A stretch of DNA of 64,000 nucleotides from Pararhizobium sp. YC-54 (GTDB taxonomy: Bacteria > Pseudomonadota > Alphaproteobacteria > Rhizobiales > Rhizobiaceae): NCBI RefSeq assembly GCF_025847205.1, contig NZ_JAOYTH010000012.1, positions 1-64,000 on the forward strand. The letters run 5' to 3'. The notes beneath the pieces are model-generated. The model did not search any database and was not told the origin of the DNA. It worked only from the letters and a program-made list of their open reading frames with translations. This document shows, piece by piece, positions 43,515 to 53,194 of this stretch. Every line of letters starts with the position of its first letter. The first letter of the stretch is position 1. The position numbers and the translations under genes are program-made.

Positions 43515-45530
43515 TCAGGTCCGTTCCGCGAGCAGGCTGGAGCGCGCATCTTCCGTCGCGGTCACGGTTTCAGCGGGGATGTAGAAGTCTCGGTTGTAGT
43601 TGAACGTATGACCGATCGCGACGGCGAGTATCGTGAAGAAGGACAGGATCGCCAGCCACCAGATGTACCAGATCATCGCGAAGGCAAAGGCAACGCTGAT
43701 CGCCGCGAGGATGACGCCCGTGCCGGTATTTTTCGGCATATGGATCGGCTTGAAGCCGGTAAGGGGTCGCTCGTAGCCGCGGTTCTTCATGTCGTACCAG
43801 CTGTCGTGATCATGCACGACAGGGGTGAAGGCGAAGTTGTAATCCGGTGGCGGCGAGGACGTCGACCATTCGAGCGTACGGGCGTTCCAGGGATCGCCGC
43901 TGGTCTCGCGCAGCTGGTCGCGGCGCAGGAAGCTGACGGCAATCTGGATGACGAAGGAGGCGATGCCGAGCGCAATCAGGACGGCGCCGAACGCCGCAAT
44001 GATGAACCATATCTGCAGGGAAGGGTCCTCGAACTGGCTGACACGGCGAGTGACCCCCATCAGGCCGAGCACGTAGAGCGGCATGAAGGCGAAGAAGAAA
44101 CCGGTCTGCCAGAACCAGAAGCTCATCTTGCCCCAGAAAGGATCGAGCTTGTAGCCGAAGGCCTTCGGCCACCAGTAGACGACACCGGCCATCAGCCCGA
44201 AGACGACGCCGCCGATGATGACGTTGTGGAAATGGGCAATCAGGAAGAGCGAATTGTGCAGCACGAAGTCGGCCGGCGGAACAGCCAAAAGCACGCCGGT
44301 CATGCCGCCGATAACGAAGGTGATCATGAACCCGATCGTCCAGTACATCGGCACTTCGAAGCGGATGCGGCCGCGATACATGGTGAACAGCCAGTTGAAC
44401 ATCTTCGCGCCCGTCGGGATCGAGATGATCATCGTGGTGATGCCGAAGAAGGCATTGACCGAGGCGCCCGAGCCCATGGTGAAGAAGTGGTGCAACCAGA
44501 CGATATAGGAGAGGATGGTGATGACGACCGTCGCATAGACCATCGAGGCATAACCGAACAGCCGCTTGCCGGAGAAGGTGGCGACCACCTCCGAGAAGAT
44601 ACCGAAGGCCGGAAGTACCAGAATGTAAACCTCCGGATGCCCCCAGATCCAGATGAGGTTGACATACATCATCGGATTGCCGCCGAGGTCGTTGGTGAAG
44701 AAGTTGGTGCCGGCATAACGGTCAAGCGTCAGAAGCGCGAGCGTGGCCGTCAGGACCGGGAAAGTCGCGACGATCAGGATGTTGGTGCACAGCGACGTCC
44801 AGGTAAAGACCGGCATCTTCATGAAGCTCATGCCCGGGGCGCGCAACTTGACGATCGTGGCAATCAGGTTGATGCCGGACAGCGTCGTGCCGATGCCGGC
44901 CACCTGCAGGCCCCAGATATAATAATCGACGCCGACGCCGGGACTGTAGTCCGCCCCCGACAGCGGCGGGTAGGCAAGCCAGCCCGTCCGCGCAAATTCC
45001 CCGACGAACAGCGACATCATGATGATGATCGCTCCGGCCGTGGTCATCCAGAAGGAGAAATTGTTGAGAAACGGGAACGAGACGTCGCGGGCGCCGATCT
45101 GCAGCGGCACGACGAAATTCATCAGCCCCGTCACGAAGGGCATCGCCATGAAGAAGATCATGATGACGCCATGGGCGGTGAAGATCTGGTCGTAATGATG
45201 CGGATTGAGGTAGCCCTCGCTACCATTGAAGGCGATTGCCTGCTGGATACGCATCATGATCGCATCGGCAAAGCCGCGCAGCAGCATGATGAGGGCGAGG
45301 ATCACGTACATGACGCCGATCTTCTTGTGATCGACGCTGGTAAACCATTCCGTCCAGAGATAGCCCCAGAGCTTGAACTTGGTGATGAGCCCGAGAACGG
45401 CGATGCCGCCGAGCGCCACGCCGAGGAACGTCACGACGAGAATGGGCTCGTGATAGGGAATGGCTTCCCAGGTGAGCCGCCCGAAGATGAATTCCGTCAG
45501 ATTGCTGTAACCGAACATGTGTCTGTCCAA
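43515..45530 (-). CDS. cyoB: Cytochrome o ubiquinol oxidase subunit I (CyoB)
   Basis: A 671-residue catalytic subunit with about fifteen helices. The haem and copper ligand regions are visible: AHGVIMIFF for the low-spin haem His, [14 protein letters not shown] with the His-Tyr crosslink, [11 protein letters not shown] for the copper histidines, and [10 protein letters not shown] near the C-terminal part. It reduces oxygen to water using ubiquinol and pumps protons. MFGYSN at 45518 is an alternative start. Confidence 0.96.
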   Translation of the reverse strand: MDRHMFGYSNLTEFIFGRLTWEAIPYHEPILVVTFLGVALGGIAVLGLITKFKLWGYLWTEWFTSVDHKKIGVMYVILALIMLLRGFADAIMMRIQQAIAFNGSEGYLNPHHYDQIFTAHGVIMIFFMAMPFVTGLMNFVVPLQIGARDVSFPFLNNFSFWMTTAGAIIIMMSLFVGEFARTGWLAYPPLSGADYSPGVGVDYYIWGLQVAGIGTTLSGINLIATIVKLRAPGMSFMKMPVFTWTSLCTNILIVATFPVLTATLALLTLDRYAGTNFFTNDLGGNPMMYVNLIWIWGHPEVYILVLPAFGIFSEVVATFSGKRLFGYASMVYATVVITILSYIVWLHHFFTMGSGASVNAFFGITTMIISIPTGAKMFNWLFTMYRGRIRFEVPMYWTIGFMITFVIGGMTGVLLAVPPADFVLHNSLFLIAHFHNVIIGGVVFGLMAGVVYWWPKAFGYKLDPFWGKMSFWFWQTGFFFAFMPLYVLGLMGVTRRVSQFEDPSLQIWFIIAAFGAVLIALGIASFVIQIAVSFLRRDQLRETSGDPWNARTLEWSTSSPPPDYNFAFTPVVHDHDSWYDMKNRGYERPLTGFKPIHMPKNTGTGVILAAISVAFAFAMIWYIWWLAILSFFTILAVAIGHTFNYNRDFYIPAETVTATEDARSSLLAERT

Positions 45531-45550
45531 AATCTCTTGAAGTGCGGGGC

Positions 45551-46708
45551 TCAGGGCTTGGAGGCGCCGTCGGTGTTCAGTTGCGCCGGCGCCGGTCCAC
45601 TTTGATCGGATCCTGGCGTGGAATGTTGCATGTGCATGTCGTGGTTCGTCGGCTGCTGCTCATCCACCCCCTTCGCGGGTTGATCGCTGCGCGCGGGGTT
45701 GCCGGTTGCCGGGAACGTCGCTGCCGGCGCCTCTTCGGTGCCATGGCGGCTGTCGTATTCCAGCCGTGCCCGGTTTTCGGCGCTTTCGGCGCCGCCGCCG
45801 CCCATCATGTCGATATGCATCATCTCGTTCATGCACATCTTGCCGGGCTTGGCGCACATGTTGAGCACGGCGTCGTAGAGCCCGTTCTCGACGGTGGCGT
45901 AATAGCGCACCGGTTCCTTGCTGCTCGGCTTTTCGAGCTTCAGATAGGCGTCACGGTTCAGCGCCGTGCCCTGCGCCTTGACCCGCTCGACCCACTGGTC
46001 GAAGCCAGCCTGCTGCAGGCCGTGGAACTTGAAGCGCATGTGCGAGAAGCCGTCGCCGGAATAGTTGGCGGACAGGCCGTCATATTCGCCTTGCTTGTTG
46101 ATCACGGCATGAAGACGCGTCTGCATGCCCGGCATGGCGTAGATCATCCCGGCAAGAGCCGGCACATAGAAGGAGTTCATCACCGAGGAGGCGGTGATCT
46201 TGAAATTGATCGGCACATCGACGGGCGCCGCCATCTCGTTGACGGTAGCGATGCCATAGTCCGGGTAGAAGAACAGCCATTTCCAGTCCAGCGCCACCAC
46301 CTCGACGGTAATCGGCTTTGTCTCGGCAGGGACGGCGCGTTCGGCGTCGATCCGGTCGAGCTGACGGTAAGGGTCAAGCTTATGGGTGCTGATCCAGGTT
46401 ACCGCACCGAGCGCAATGATGATGATCAGCGGCGCCGACCAGATGACCACTTCAAGTGCCGTCGAATGGTGCCACTCCGGGTCATATGTGGCACTGGTGT
46501 TCGACCCCCTGTAGCGCCAGGCAAACAGCACCGTCAGGCACAGTACGGGCACGATGATCAGCAGCATCAGCACCGTCGAGATGACGATGAGATCCCTTTG
46601 CTGCATGGCGATATCGCCCGATGGGGCCATGACGACCATGTTGCAGCCCGCCAGAGCCAGCAGTGGCAACACGGTGAGAAGGCGGCTGGCAGTTTTCCAT
46701 TGGGACAT
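45551..46708 (-). CDS. cyoA: Cytochrome o ubiquinol oxidase subunit II (CyoA), lipoprotein
   Basis: A 385-residue subunit II. ATG 46708 gives a lipoprotein signal ending LLALAGC (lipobox Cys about residue 22), then two helices and a cupredoxin domain ([21 protein letters not shown]) lacking the CuA cysteine pair, as expected for a quinol oxidase. The C-terminal tail after about residue 300 is long and rich in Pro, Gln and His. First gene of cyoABCD; no cyoE follows, so haem O must come from elsewhere. Confidence 0.94.
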   Translation of the reverse strand: MSQWKTASRLLTVLPLLALAGCNMVVMAPSGDIAMQQRDLIVISTVLMLLIIVPVLCLTVLFAWRYRGSNTSATYDPEWHHSTALEVVIWSAPLIIIIALGAVTWISTHKLDPYRQLDRIDAERAVPAETKPITVEVVALDWKWLFFYPDYGIATVNEMAAPVDVPINFKITASSVMNSFYVPALAGMIYAMPGMQTRLHAVINKQGEYDGLSANYSGDGFSHMRFKFHGLQQAGFDQWVERVKAQGTALNRDAYLKLEKPSSKEPVRYYATVENGLYDAVLNMCAKPGKMCMNEMMHIDMMGGGGAESAENRARLEYDSRHGTEEAPAATFPATGNPARSDQPAKGVDEQQPTNHDMHMQHSTPGSDQSGPAPAQLNTDGASKP

Positions 46709-47016
46709 AGCGGGCTCGAAGTTTGCGTTCCGTCTCTTCCGCACTAGCGAAGCATCATGGATACCGGAATGAGGTGCGTCGTCGCAGTGCAGCAATTTGT
46801 CGCGTTGCAAAAACTATGGCTGAGATCGAAGTCGAACGTCTGGCTGAGCTAAGGTATAAACGGTCTTTGGCGGAGATCAAAGCGTCTGTGGCACACGTGC
46901 GCGGCACCGTCTTTTTATAGGATGGACCGCAGTGGTTTTGCACCATATTCTTGATCAAAGCCCGGCCTGGGTTCACATTAGGTGATGAAATCGGAATCCT
47001 GCGAGGAGAAAAGATT
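46709..47016. other. Divergent regulatory region of cyoA and the MFS gene
   Basis: About 308 bases between divergent start codons. I see short unconvincing frames only. The region should hold the cyo promoter and the promoter of the MFS gene, but I could not assign boxes securely. Confidence 0.4.
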
Positions 47017-48384
47017 ATGGGCGTGGCTGCAAATCCTTCGTCATCGGGGCTTGAACAGGACGCCCGGCGCATGCATGGCGACAAGCCGCTTTCGGCCGGC
47101 AGCATTGCGCTTGGTGTGATCATCGGCCGCATGTCGGAATTTTTCGATTTCTTCGTTTACGGCCTTGCCTCCGTCCTGGTGTTTCCGCGGCTGATTTTCC
47201 CGTTTGCGCCCACCCCGGTGGCGGCGACGATGATGTCCTTTGCGGTGTTCTCGCTGGCCTTCCTGGCGCGGCCGGTCGGTTCCTTCGTTTTCATGTGGAT
47301 CGATCGCAATTATGGGCGCGGCACGAAGCTGACGATCGCCCTTTTCATCCTCGGCGGCTCCACGGCCTCCATTGCATTCCTGCCCGGTTATGAAACCATC
47401 GGGCTTTGGTCGGTGGCGCTTTTGGCGCTGTTCCGGCTGGGGCAGGGATTTGCGCTTGGCGGTGCATGGGACGGCCTTGCATCCTTGCTCAACCTCAACG
47501 CCCCGCCGAACCGCCGCGGCTGGTACGCGATGATCCCGCAGCTCGGTGCGCCGATCGGATTTGCGCTGGCCAGCACGCTGTTCGGCTTTTTCGTTGCCAA
47601 TCTCTCCGACGCGGATTTCCTGTCCTGGGGATGGCGCTATCCGTTCTTCGTGGCCTTTGCGATCAACGTCGTGGCACTGTTTGCCCGTCTGCGCATTGTT
47701 GCCAGCCAGGAATTCGGTTCGGCGCTGGAAAGCAATGAACTGCAGGCCCGGCCGGTTTTCGAAATGCTGAGCAAGCATGCATCCGACGTCCTGCTTGGAG
47801 CCTTCGCGCCGCTGGCGAGTTTTGCCATGTTCCATCTCGTTACGATCTTTCCCTTAAGCTGGGTGACCTTGTTTGGCGGTCAGTCGGCGGCGCAGTTCCT
47901 GTGGGTGCAGGTTGCCGGCGCTGCCGTCGGCCTTGTCGGCATCATTCTGTCGGGGGTCATCGCCGACCGTATCGGTCGCCGCAACCAGCTGATGATCGGC
48001 GCCATCGTCATCGCCATATTTTCCTTCTCGGCACCGTTCCTGCTTGATGCAGGCCGCACGGGGCAGAATGCCTTCATCATCATCGGCTTCGGTATTCTGG
48101 GACTGTCCTTCGGCCAGGCATCCGGCGCCGTGTCGTCGCGGTTCGGCCAATATTACCGCTATACGGGTGCCGCGCTCACGTCCGATCTGGCCTGGCTGAT
48201 CGGTGCCGGATTTGCGCCGCTGGTCGCGCTCGGTCTTGCCAGCAGTTTCGGCATCATCTTCATCGGCGGCTATCTGATATCCGCAGCGATCTGCACGATC
48301 GTTGCATTGAGCGTCACCCGGGCACTGGATATGAGCGGCGAACCGGACGCGAAATCAGAGGTGCCTTCGAACGGCAGGCCATAA
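47017..48384 (+). CDS. MFS transporter, metabolite:H+ symporter type
   Basis: A 455-residue protein with twelve helices. ATG 47017 is preceded by GAGGAG at an 8-base spacing. Features of the MHS group (ProP, citrate and alpha-ketoglutarate permeases) are visible: the IGRMSEFFDFFVYGLAS opening, RPVGSFVFMWIDRNYGRGTK after helix 2 and FGFFVANLSDADFLSWGWRYPF. It probably imports an organic acid or betaine with protons. No catabolic partner sits beside it. Confidence 0.88.
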   Translation: MGVAANPSSSGLEQDARRMHGDKPLSAGSIALGVIIGRMSEFFDFFVYGLASVLVFPRLIFPFAPTPVAATMMSFAVFSLAFLARPVGSFVFMWIDRNYGRGTKLTIALFILGGSTASIAFLPGYETIGLWSVALLALFRLGQGFALGGAWDGLASLLNLNAPPNRRGWYAMIPQLGAPIGFALASTLFGFFVANLSDADFLSWGWRYPFFVAFAINVVALFARLRIVASQEFGSALESNELQARPVFEMLSKHASDVLLGAFAPLASFAMFHLVTIFPLSWVTLFGGQSAAQFLWVQVAGAAVGLVGIILSGVIADRIGRRNQLMIGAIVIAIFSFSAPFLLDAGRTGQNAFIIIGFGILGLSFGQASGAVSSRFGQYYRYTGAALTSDLAWLIGAGFAPLVALGLASSFGIIFIGGYLISAAICTIVALSVTRALDMSGEPDAKSEVPSNGRP

Positions 48385-48764
48385 CCCCCGCGCAAATCCT
48401 CGATCGGGCCTGGAACCGGCGGCATCGCCAAGAACAGGCTGGCCAAAGCGAGCCGGATTTGGCGCGCGAGTTCCGGCTGACACAATAGGTTCCATAACAA
48501 GTCTTATCGAACTGAGGCCCGCAGGTCGCAGTTCGCCTTGAACTCGCACCGCAAAGTTAAAGTGTCCTGATCCTGCAAAGTTGGAATGTCACTCTCCCCG
48601 GGTTTTGATGACCCGGGAGATTGCGGATGGGACTTCGCCGCCGTATCGACCAACGGCAATCCCACCTCGGAAGTTTCCCCGCCGATGGCTCCGCACAACA
48701 GGGCAATTGCATCGTCGCGATCAAGCGCTGCGCGCAGTCTTTCGGTCAGGACGTTTCGAACCAC
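48385..48764. other. Intergenic stretch with relic of an IS21-like element end
   Basis: No intact gene. Two direct copies of a 16-base word with consensus GCAAAGTTRRARTGTC (48551-48566 and 48575-48590, 24-base period) look like the multiple terminal repeats of IS21-family ends. Right after, CCCGGGT (48597-48603) and ACCCGGG (48611-48617) form a 7-base hairpin. No istA or istB sequence is left, so a remnant or solo end is likely. Confidence 0.4.
48551..48590. repeat. Two tandem terminal-type repeats of IS21-like relic
   Basis: GCAAAGTTAAAGTGTC and GCAAAGTTGGAATGTC differ at three positions and are spaced 24 bases start to start. Confidence 0.55.
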
Positions 48765-49979
48765 TCATCGCAGGGCTTCCCTGAAGGTCACCGTCTCTGC
48801 CGGCGGCAGCGACATGCGGCTGTCCGGGGCATCGGCGCCGAACAGCGCATTGTGCAGATGGCTGAGCCCGATTGCGGCTGCGCCAACAATCGCCGCGCGG
48901 GGCCCGAGCTGGCTCGCCTCGATATCGACGGGATAGGGAAAGCAGGCCGGCAGGAACTTGCGGATACGCTCGATCAGTTCCGGTCGCAGGCCGATCGAGC
49001 CGCCCATGATGACCTTTTCCGGATTGGCAATCGCGGCAATCGCGCTGATGCCGCGCGCCAGATATTTTGCCGTCTCGTCCAGGGTCGCTGAGGCATGCAC
49101 ATCGCCGCTTGAAGCCCGCTCGAAGATCGCCGGAACGGTTGCCGTCTCGCCGGATGCTGCAGCATAGTGCGCCATGATGCCGATCGAGGCGGCGACCCGC
49201 TCGAAGGCGCCGGAGCGCAGCGATTCCGGATCGAAGGGGTCGGCGCCAAAGGGCAGGAAGCCCAGTTCGCCCGCGGCATTCATCGCACCGCGCACCAGCT
49301 GGCCGCCGACCATCAACCCGCCACCGATACCGGTGCCGACGGCGATATAGGCAAGATTGTCGATACCCTGCCCCTGGCCGAGCCAGTTTTCGCCAAGCAC
49401 CGCCAGATTGACGTCGTTTTCCAGGATCACATCGATGCCGAGTGCCTTCTCGAAGGCAGCCGCCACGTTCATCGTGTCGAAATCGGCAATGTTCGGCGCC
49501 AGCAGGATGCGGCCGGTTTTCGCATCCGGCGCGCCGGGCGCTCCGATGACAGCCATGCGGATGCGTTCGCGGGGAATGTTCAGATGACTTGCCGCCTGCG
49601 CGCAAAGAACCGCGATCTGGTCGACGACGAACTGGCCGCCGCGCCGGTCGGTCGCCACGACTTCCTCGGCAAAGACCTGACAGGCAAGATCGGCGATGGC
49701 GAGCCGGATCTTCGTCCCGCCAAGATCGACCGCAGCAATATAGGCCGCATCCGGCACGAGTTCATACGTAACGGCGGTGCGCCCGACATGGCCGCTGGTG
49801 CGCCCGGTTTCACGGACCCAGTCGTCCAGCTCCAGCTGGCGGACGATTTCCGAGATGGTCTGCTTGGAGAGGCCCGTCTGCTTGGCAATCGAGGCGCGGG
49901 AGATCGGCCCGTTCTGGATGATCGCCTCCATCACGGCTCTTTGGGAAAACTTCCGGGAGATGCGCAGGGTTTCGCTCAC
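48765..49979 (-). CDS. ROK family transcriptional regulator
   Basis: A 404-residue ROK repressor: winged helix at the N-terminus (SRASIAKQTGLSKQTISEIVRQL, about residues 27-49) and a ROK sugar-kinase-like domain (AAVDLGGTKIRLAIADL, then a VGTGIGGGLMVGGQL phosphate loop). The usual E-x-G-H and cysteine zinc motif of ROK proteins is altered (GELGFLPFGADPFD), fitting a regulator without kinase activity. A 15-base near-palindrome lies 19-33 bases upstream. The target is unknown; no sugar operon is adjacent. Confidence 0.88.
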   Translation of the reverse strand: MSETLRISRKFSQRAVMEAIIQNGPISRASIAKQTGLSKQTISEIVRQLELDDWVRETGRTSGHVGRTAVTYELVPDAAYIAAVDLGGTKIRLAIADLACQVFAEEVVATDRRGGQFVVDQIAVLCAQAASHLNIPRERIRMAVIGAPGAPDAKTGRILLAPNIADFDTMNVAAAFEKALGIDVILENDVNLAVLGENWLGQGQGIDNLAYIAVGTGIGGGLMVGGQLVRGAMNAAGELGFLPFGADPFDPESLRSGAFERVAASIGIMAHYAAASGETATVPAIFERASSGDVHASATLDETAKYLARGISAIAAIANPEKVIMGGSIGLRPELIERIRKFLPACFPYPVDIEASQLGPRAAIVGAAAIGLSHLHNALFGADAPDSRMSLPPAETVTFREALR

Positions 49980-49997
49980 AGTCGCCTCGATTAATTC

Positions 49998-50012
49998 GTT
50001 CTGTTACCGAAC
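49998..50012. promoter_or_regulatory. Candidate operator upstream of the ROK gene
   Basis: GTTCTGTTACCGAAC is a near-perfect 15-base palindrome (12 of 15 positions symmetric) 19 bases before the ROK start codon. It fits an autoregulatory ROK site. Confidence 0.5.
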
Positions 50013-50227
50013 TATTTAGCCAAATGCAAAATGAGTCAACCGGAAAGCGAGGTCGCATCCGGGTCGAGCGATTTGCCCGGTGCCTGAAGCGCCGACCGGA
50101 CGCCGACGATCACCGGTTTTTCTGTGAGAACGCGCGCCGAAATGGAAATGAAAGAACGGCCGCCTCGCCAGTGGCACGCACGCCCCGGCGTTGGGGGTTC
50201 CCTGCAACTACAGGCGTTCGAATGGCG

Positions 50228-51037
50228 TCAGGCGATGACGGGATAACCCTGCCGCTGCGCCTGCCTCTCAAGCGCGGCCAGCGGTTCATAGTCGGCATCG
50301 GAAAGCACCGCAAAATCCTTCAGGCAAAGCACATCGCACGCGGCAGAGAGTGACGGTTCGGCGGTGGCCTGCTTGAGGGCGTGCCGCAACAGCCTTACCT
50401 CCACATCCGAGGCATCCGCCCGGGTGATGACCGGCAATCCCGGCCCCTTGATCGTCTCGAAAAGGATGCGGACGCCGGCAAGGCTCTCAGGATCGAAGCG
50501 CAGCACGTTGCCATAGGTGACGCAGTCGATCGCCGCCACATCCGCTTTGCCGACCGTGATCGCTGCAATGCTGTTGCGATGACCGCCCGTTTCGATCACC
50601 GAGGAAAAGAACCGTCCATCGCGCGACAGCGGCGCGATGGCGGCGCGAAACAGGTTGACGCCGGAATTGCTGTCGGGCTGATTGATCGCCGCCCGCGTGC
50701 CCCGCAGGTCTTCAAGGGATTGGGCGGCGCTATCCTTCGCCACGACAATGAAGCTGCGCATCGACGGCCCGTCGCAGCCGGGATGCCCATAGACCGGCGT
50801 TGCCACGAGCCGCACCTTGCCGCGCAGGTGCTTGACGTAGGGAAAGCCACAGGTCTGGGCGAGCAGCAGGTCGGGCTGCGTCCAGGCCTCATGATAGGGC
50901 ACTTTATCATCCAGCCTGGCCGGAACCTCGTCGAGCCCTGCCCGCTTCAGGGCTTCGCTCAGGAAATCCCACAGTGTAGCTGTGGCCTCTGCAAGCGGCG
51001 GCGGGCTGGCATACATGGCAAGGCTGGCGAGGCGCAT
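50228..51037 (-). CDS. PhnD/SsuA-type substrate-binding-like protein without signal peptide
   Basis: A 269-residue protein of the PhnD family (segments YHEAWTQPDLLLAQTCGFPY, INQPDSNSGVNLFRAAI and DVAAIDCVTYGNVLRF follow the phosphonate-binding-protein pattern). It starts directly with mature-type sequence and has no signal peptide or lipobox, and no ABC permease or ATPase gene is near. It may be a cytoplasmic sensor-like or repurposed protein, or its true start is not visible. The ligand is unknown. Confidence 0.7.
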   Translation of the reverse strand: MRLASLAMYASPPPLAEATATLWDFLSEALKRAGLDEVPARLDDKVPYHEAWTQPDLLLAQTCGFPYVKHLRGKVRLVATPVYGHPGCDGPSMRSFIVVAKDSAAQSLEDLRGTRAAINQPDSNSGVNLFRAAIAPLSRDGRFFSSVIETGGHRNSIAAITVGKADVAAIDCVTYGNVLRFDPESLAGVRILFETIKGPGLPVITRADASDVEVRLLRHALKQATAEPSLSAACDVLCLKDFAVLSDADYEPLAALERQAQRQGYPVIA

Positions 51038-51141
51038 TCAGACACTTTCACAAGGGACAGATGCCACTAGCACAATCCGGCCGGCGCCGTATCGCCAGAC
51101 TTTGAGGTGGTGATGGCATCTTCGGCAAGGCTGCAGGCAGC

Positions 51142-52062
51142 TCACGAATGTTTCGGATGCGTGATGCCGTCATGCGGCTTGAGGAAAAACCGGCGGGCGA
51201 TGTCCCAGTAGCCGTTGTAGACCAGCCCGCCATTCGCGCCGATCAGAGCCTCGCGGTTGCGCCGGTATATAGACGGCAGACGGTACCACGAAATGCCGGG
51301 CTTCAGATGATGCAGCACATGCAGGTTGTTGTAGAGGAACAAAAACCCGAACAGCTGGCTGTTCTCGACGATCGCGGTGCGCTCCTCCTGCCGTTCGGCG
51401 TAGCGGTGTTCGGCATAGGACCGCAACCGCGTCAACGCCGCGCCCAGATAGACGAAACCGAAGAAATAGAGCCAGACCGGCATGCCGCAGATCACCGCGA
51501 CCCAGAACAGCACGGCGGCGGCACCGATCAGGTGAACCGCCCAGATCCGCGCCCGGCCGGGCTCGCCCGCCCGCAACAGTCGTCCTTCCTGCACCAGGAA
51601 ACTTGCCAGCATCACGGCCGGCCCGATCGTCAGCCGCCCGAGCAGCGTCGTGTTCCAGCGCGCAAGCTGCCTGCCTGCGCTGCCCAGACGCTCCCAGGCC
51701 GTTTTGGTCAAGTAGGAGGATTCCGGATCCTCGATCGGATCGGTCAGATGCCCGTCGCGGTGATGCTCAAGATGGCTGTCACGGTAGATTTCATAGGGCA
51801 GCCAGAGCGATAGCGGGATTGCGCCGATGGCATCGTTGATGCGCTGACTGCCTGTCGGATGCCCATGGATGACCTCGTGCTGCAGCGATCCCTGCCAGGC
51901 GATCAGCCAGCCGCCCGCAAGCACAACGGCAAGGACCGGCAGCGACTGCCACCAGAAGGTCAACGCCAGAAAACCGCCATAGATCGCGATGGCAAGAATG
52001 ACTGTCGGCCACTCCACGCGGCGGGCCGGGATTTTGATGATGTAGGATGGAGTGTTGGACAT
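51142..52062 (-). CDS. Membrane fatty acid desaturase family protein
   Basis: A 306-residue membrane protein with the three histidine boxes of the di-iron desaturase family: QHEVIHGH (residues 61-68), HLEHHRDGH (about 97-105) and HVLHHLKPG (about 249-257), embedded among four to five helices. It may desaturate or hydroxylate acyl chains or another lipid. GGGGGAA precedes ATG 52062. It is monocistronic or paired with the upstream toxin genes only by direction. Confidence 0.88.
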   Translation of the reverse strand: MSNTPSYIIKIPARRVEWPTVILAIAIYGGFLALTFWWQSLPVLAVVLAGGWLIAWQGSLQHEVIHGHPTGSQRINDAIGAIPLSLWLPYEIYRDSHLEHHRDGHLTDPIEDPESSYLTKTAWERLGSAGRQLARWNTTLLGRLTIGPAVMLASFLVQEGRLLRAGEPGRARIWAVHLIGAAAVLFWVAVICGMPVWLYFFGFVYLGAALTRLRSYAEHRYAERQEERTAIVENSQLFGFLFLYNNLHVLHHLKPGISWYRLPSIYRRNREALIGANGGLVYNGYWDIARRFFLKPHDGITHPKHS

Positions 52063-52218
52063 GAGCGGCTGTTCCCCCGAGATTGAGGAAACTACATCGC
52101 CACGATCAGCTTAGATAATTAAGTTTATCTATTTTATGGATTAATTGGGAAAAATCTTTCGTTGTCAACCGCATCACCAGTAGCATTCATCCTGCGGCTG
52201 CTTCGATTGGTCGAAGAA

Positions 52219-52752
52219 TCAGACCCAGGATGCCGGCGTCTTCGGCAATCGGCCGTCCGGATCGACGGCGTCGAGACGCGGTGCGCCCTTCGCATTCCAT
52301 CGCCACAGCGCCACGCAGGTCCCGCCCGGCGACATGAAGGACGGATAGACGACACCGTCGAAGCCGCTGGCAAGCAGCCGCTGGCGCAGGTGGTGCGTCT
52401 GCGGCACCTCGCCCCTGTCCAGATGCATCCGCCATTCGCAAACATGAATATCGGCCGGCACGGCAAGGTCGGACAGAACGGAAGAATCGGTGAGGTCGGC
52501 GAGCGCTGCATCCTTGAGTTCCAGCTGTACGATCAGCGCCGGATGCTGGACGAAACCCTGATTATATTCCGCCCAGGCGGTCGAGAGTTCGCGCGCCGCA
52601 TAGATCGTTGGCGCGCCGACCGGATTCCAGCGGCCGCCGAACCGGGCTGCCCCCTCGCCGGAAAGCGGCGCAAAAGCCCATTGCGGCACGAAGGCGCGCC
52701 ATAGCGTCAACGTTGCCCTTGCCTTGTCAGGCGTAGATATATTGTCAGGCAT
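52219..52752 (-). CDS. RES-domain toxin of a type II toxin-antitoxin pair
   Basis: A 177-residue RES protein. The conserved arginine region (LWRAF...), the GARFGGRWN-type segment (AARFGGRWNPVGAPTIYAAR) and a glutamate in the AWAEYNQ helix match RES toxins, ADP-ribosyltransferase-like enzymes that deplete NAD+. It overlaps the antitoxin gene by 8 bases. A small hairpin (52201-52216) lies just after the stop. Confidence 0.88.
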   Translation of the reverse strand: MPDNISTPDKARATLTLWRAFVPQWAFAPLSGEGAARFGGRWNPVGAPTIYAARELSTAWAEYNQGFVQHPALIVQLELKDAALADLTDSSVLSDLAVPADIHVCEWRMHLDRGEVPQTHHLRQRLLASGFDGVVYPSFMSPGGTCVALWRWNAKGAPRLDAVDPDGRLPKTPASWV

Positions 52753-53116
52753 AGACGCCGGACCGCACCGCCTCGAGATAGGCCAGTACCTTGTCCGATT
52801 TGCCTTCGCTCACCAGATCATAAGCAGTCTTGCCGCCCCAGCCGGGGATCGGCTGGTGCTTGAACCAGATGGTCGCGCGGTTCTCGTCTCCGGCCATTTC
52901 GCTGGCCATGGCAAGGATACGCACGACGTGGCTCAAGGCATGATCCACCTTGCGCGCCCCGGATTTCGCGTTCAGCGTATTGCGGGCAACGCCGATCAGC
53001 CTGGCAAGCTCTGACAAGGTGACGCCGAGCTGCTTGGAGACCCGCTCGGCAGACAGGAACGGCGACTGCCCGTCACCGAACCGGCTTGCCGTCATATCGA
53101 AGCTCAAAGCGGTCAT
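52745..53116 (-). CDS. Xre/MbcA/ParS-type antitoxin (DUF2384)
   Basis: A 123-residue antitoxin. An N-terminal helix-turn-helix (LGVTLSELARLIGVARNTLN, about residues 30-49) and the C-terminal toxin-binding domain (IWFKHQPIPGWGGKTAYDLVSEGKSDKVLAYLEAV) of DUF2384 are complete. It neutralises the RES toxin and should repress the operon; the antitoxin comes first, as usual. The promoter should be in 53117-53194. Confidence 0.92.
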   Translation of the reverse strand: MTALSFDMTASRFGDGQSPFLSAERVSKQLGVTLSELARLIGVARNTLNAKSGARKVDHALSHVVRILAMASEMAGDENRATIWFKHQPIPGWGGKTAYDLVSEGKSDKVLAYLEAVRSGVYA

Positions 53117-53194
53117 GACACTTTCCTAACAGATCCTGATAAGCACAGCATCAAAATACGCTCAAATCCTGCGCATTTCAAGCGCAACCGGCAA

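Noticed and set aside
43503..45605. 700-residue plus-strand frame over cyoB and cyoC
   Set aside because: It is antisense to cyoB, which has all catalytic motifs; composition is Asp/Arg/Glu/His rich, typical of a shadow frame in GC-rich DNA.
52201..52216. Hairpin CTTCGA-TTGG-TCGAAG as RES terminator
   Set aside because: Only 6 bases of stem and no T run follows.
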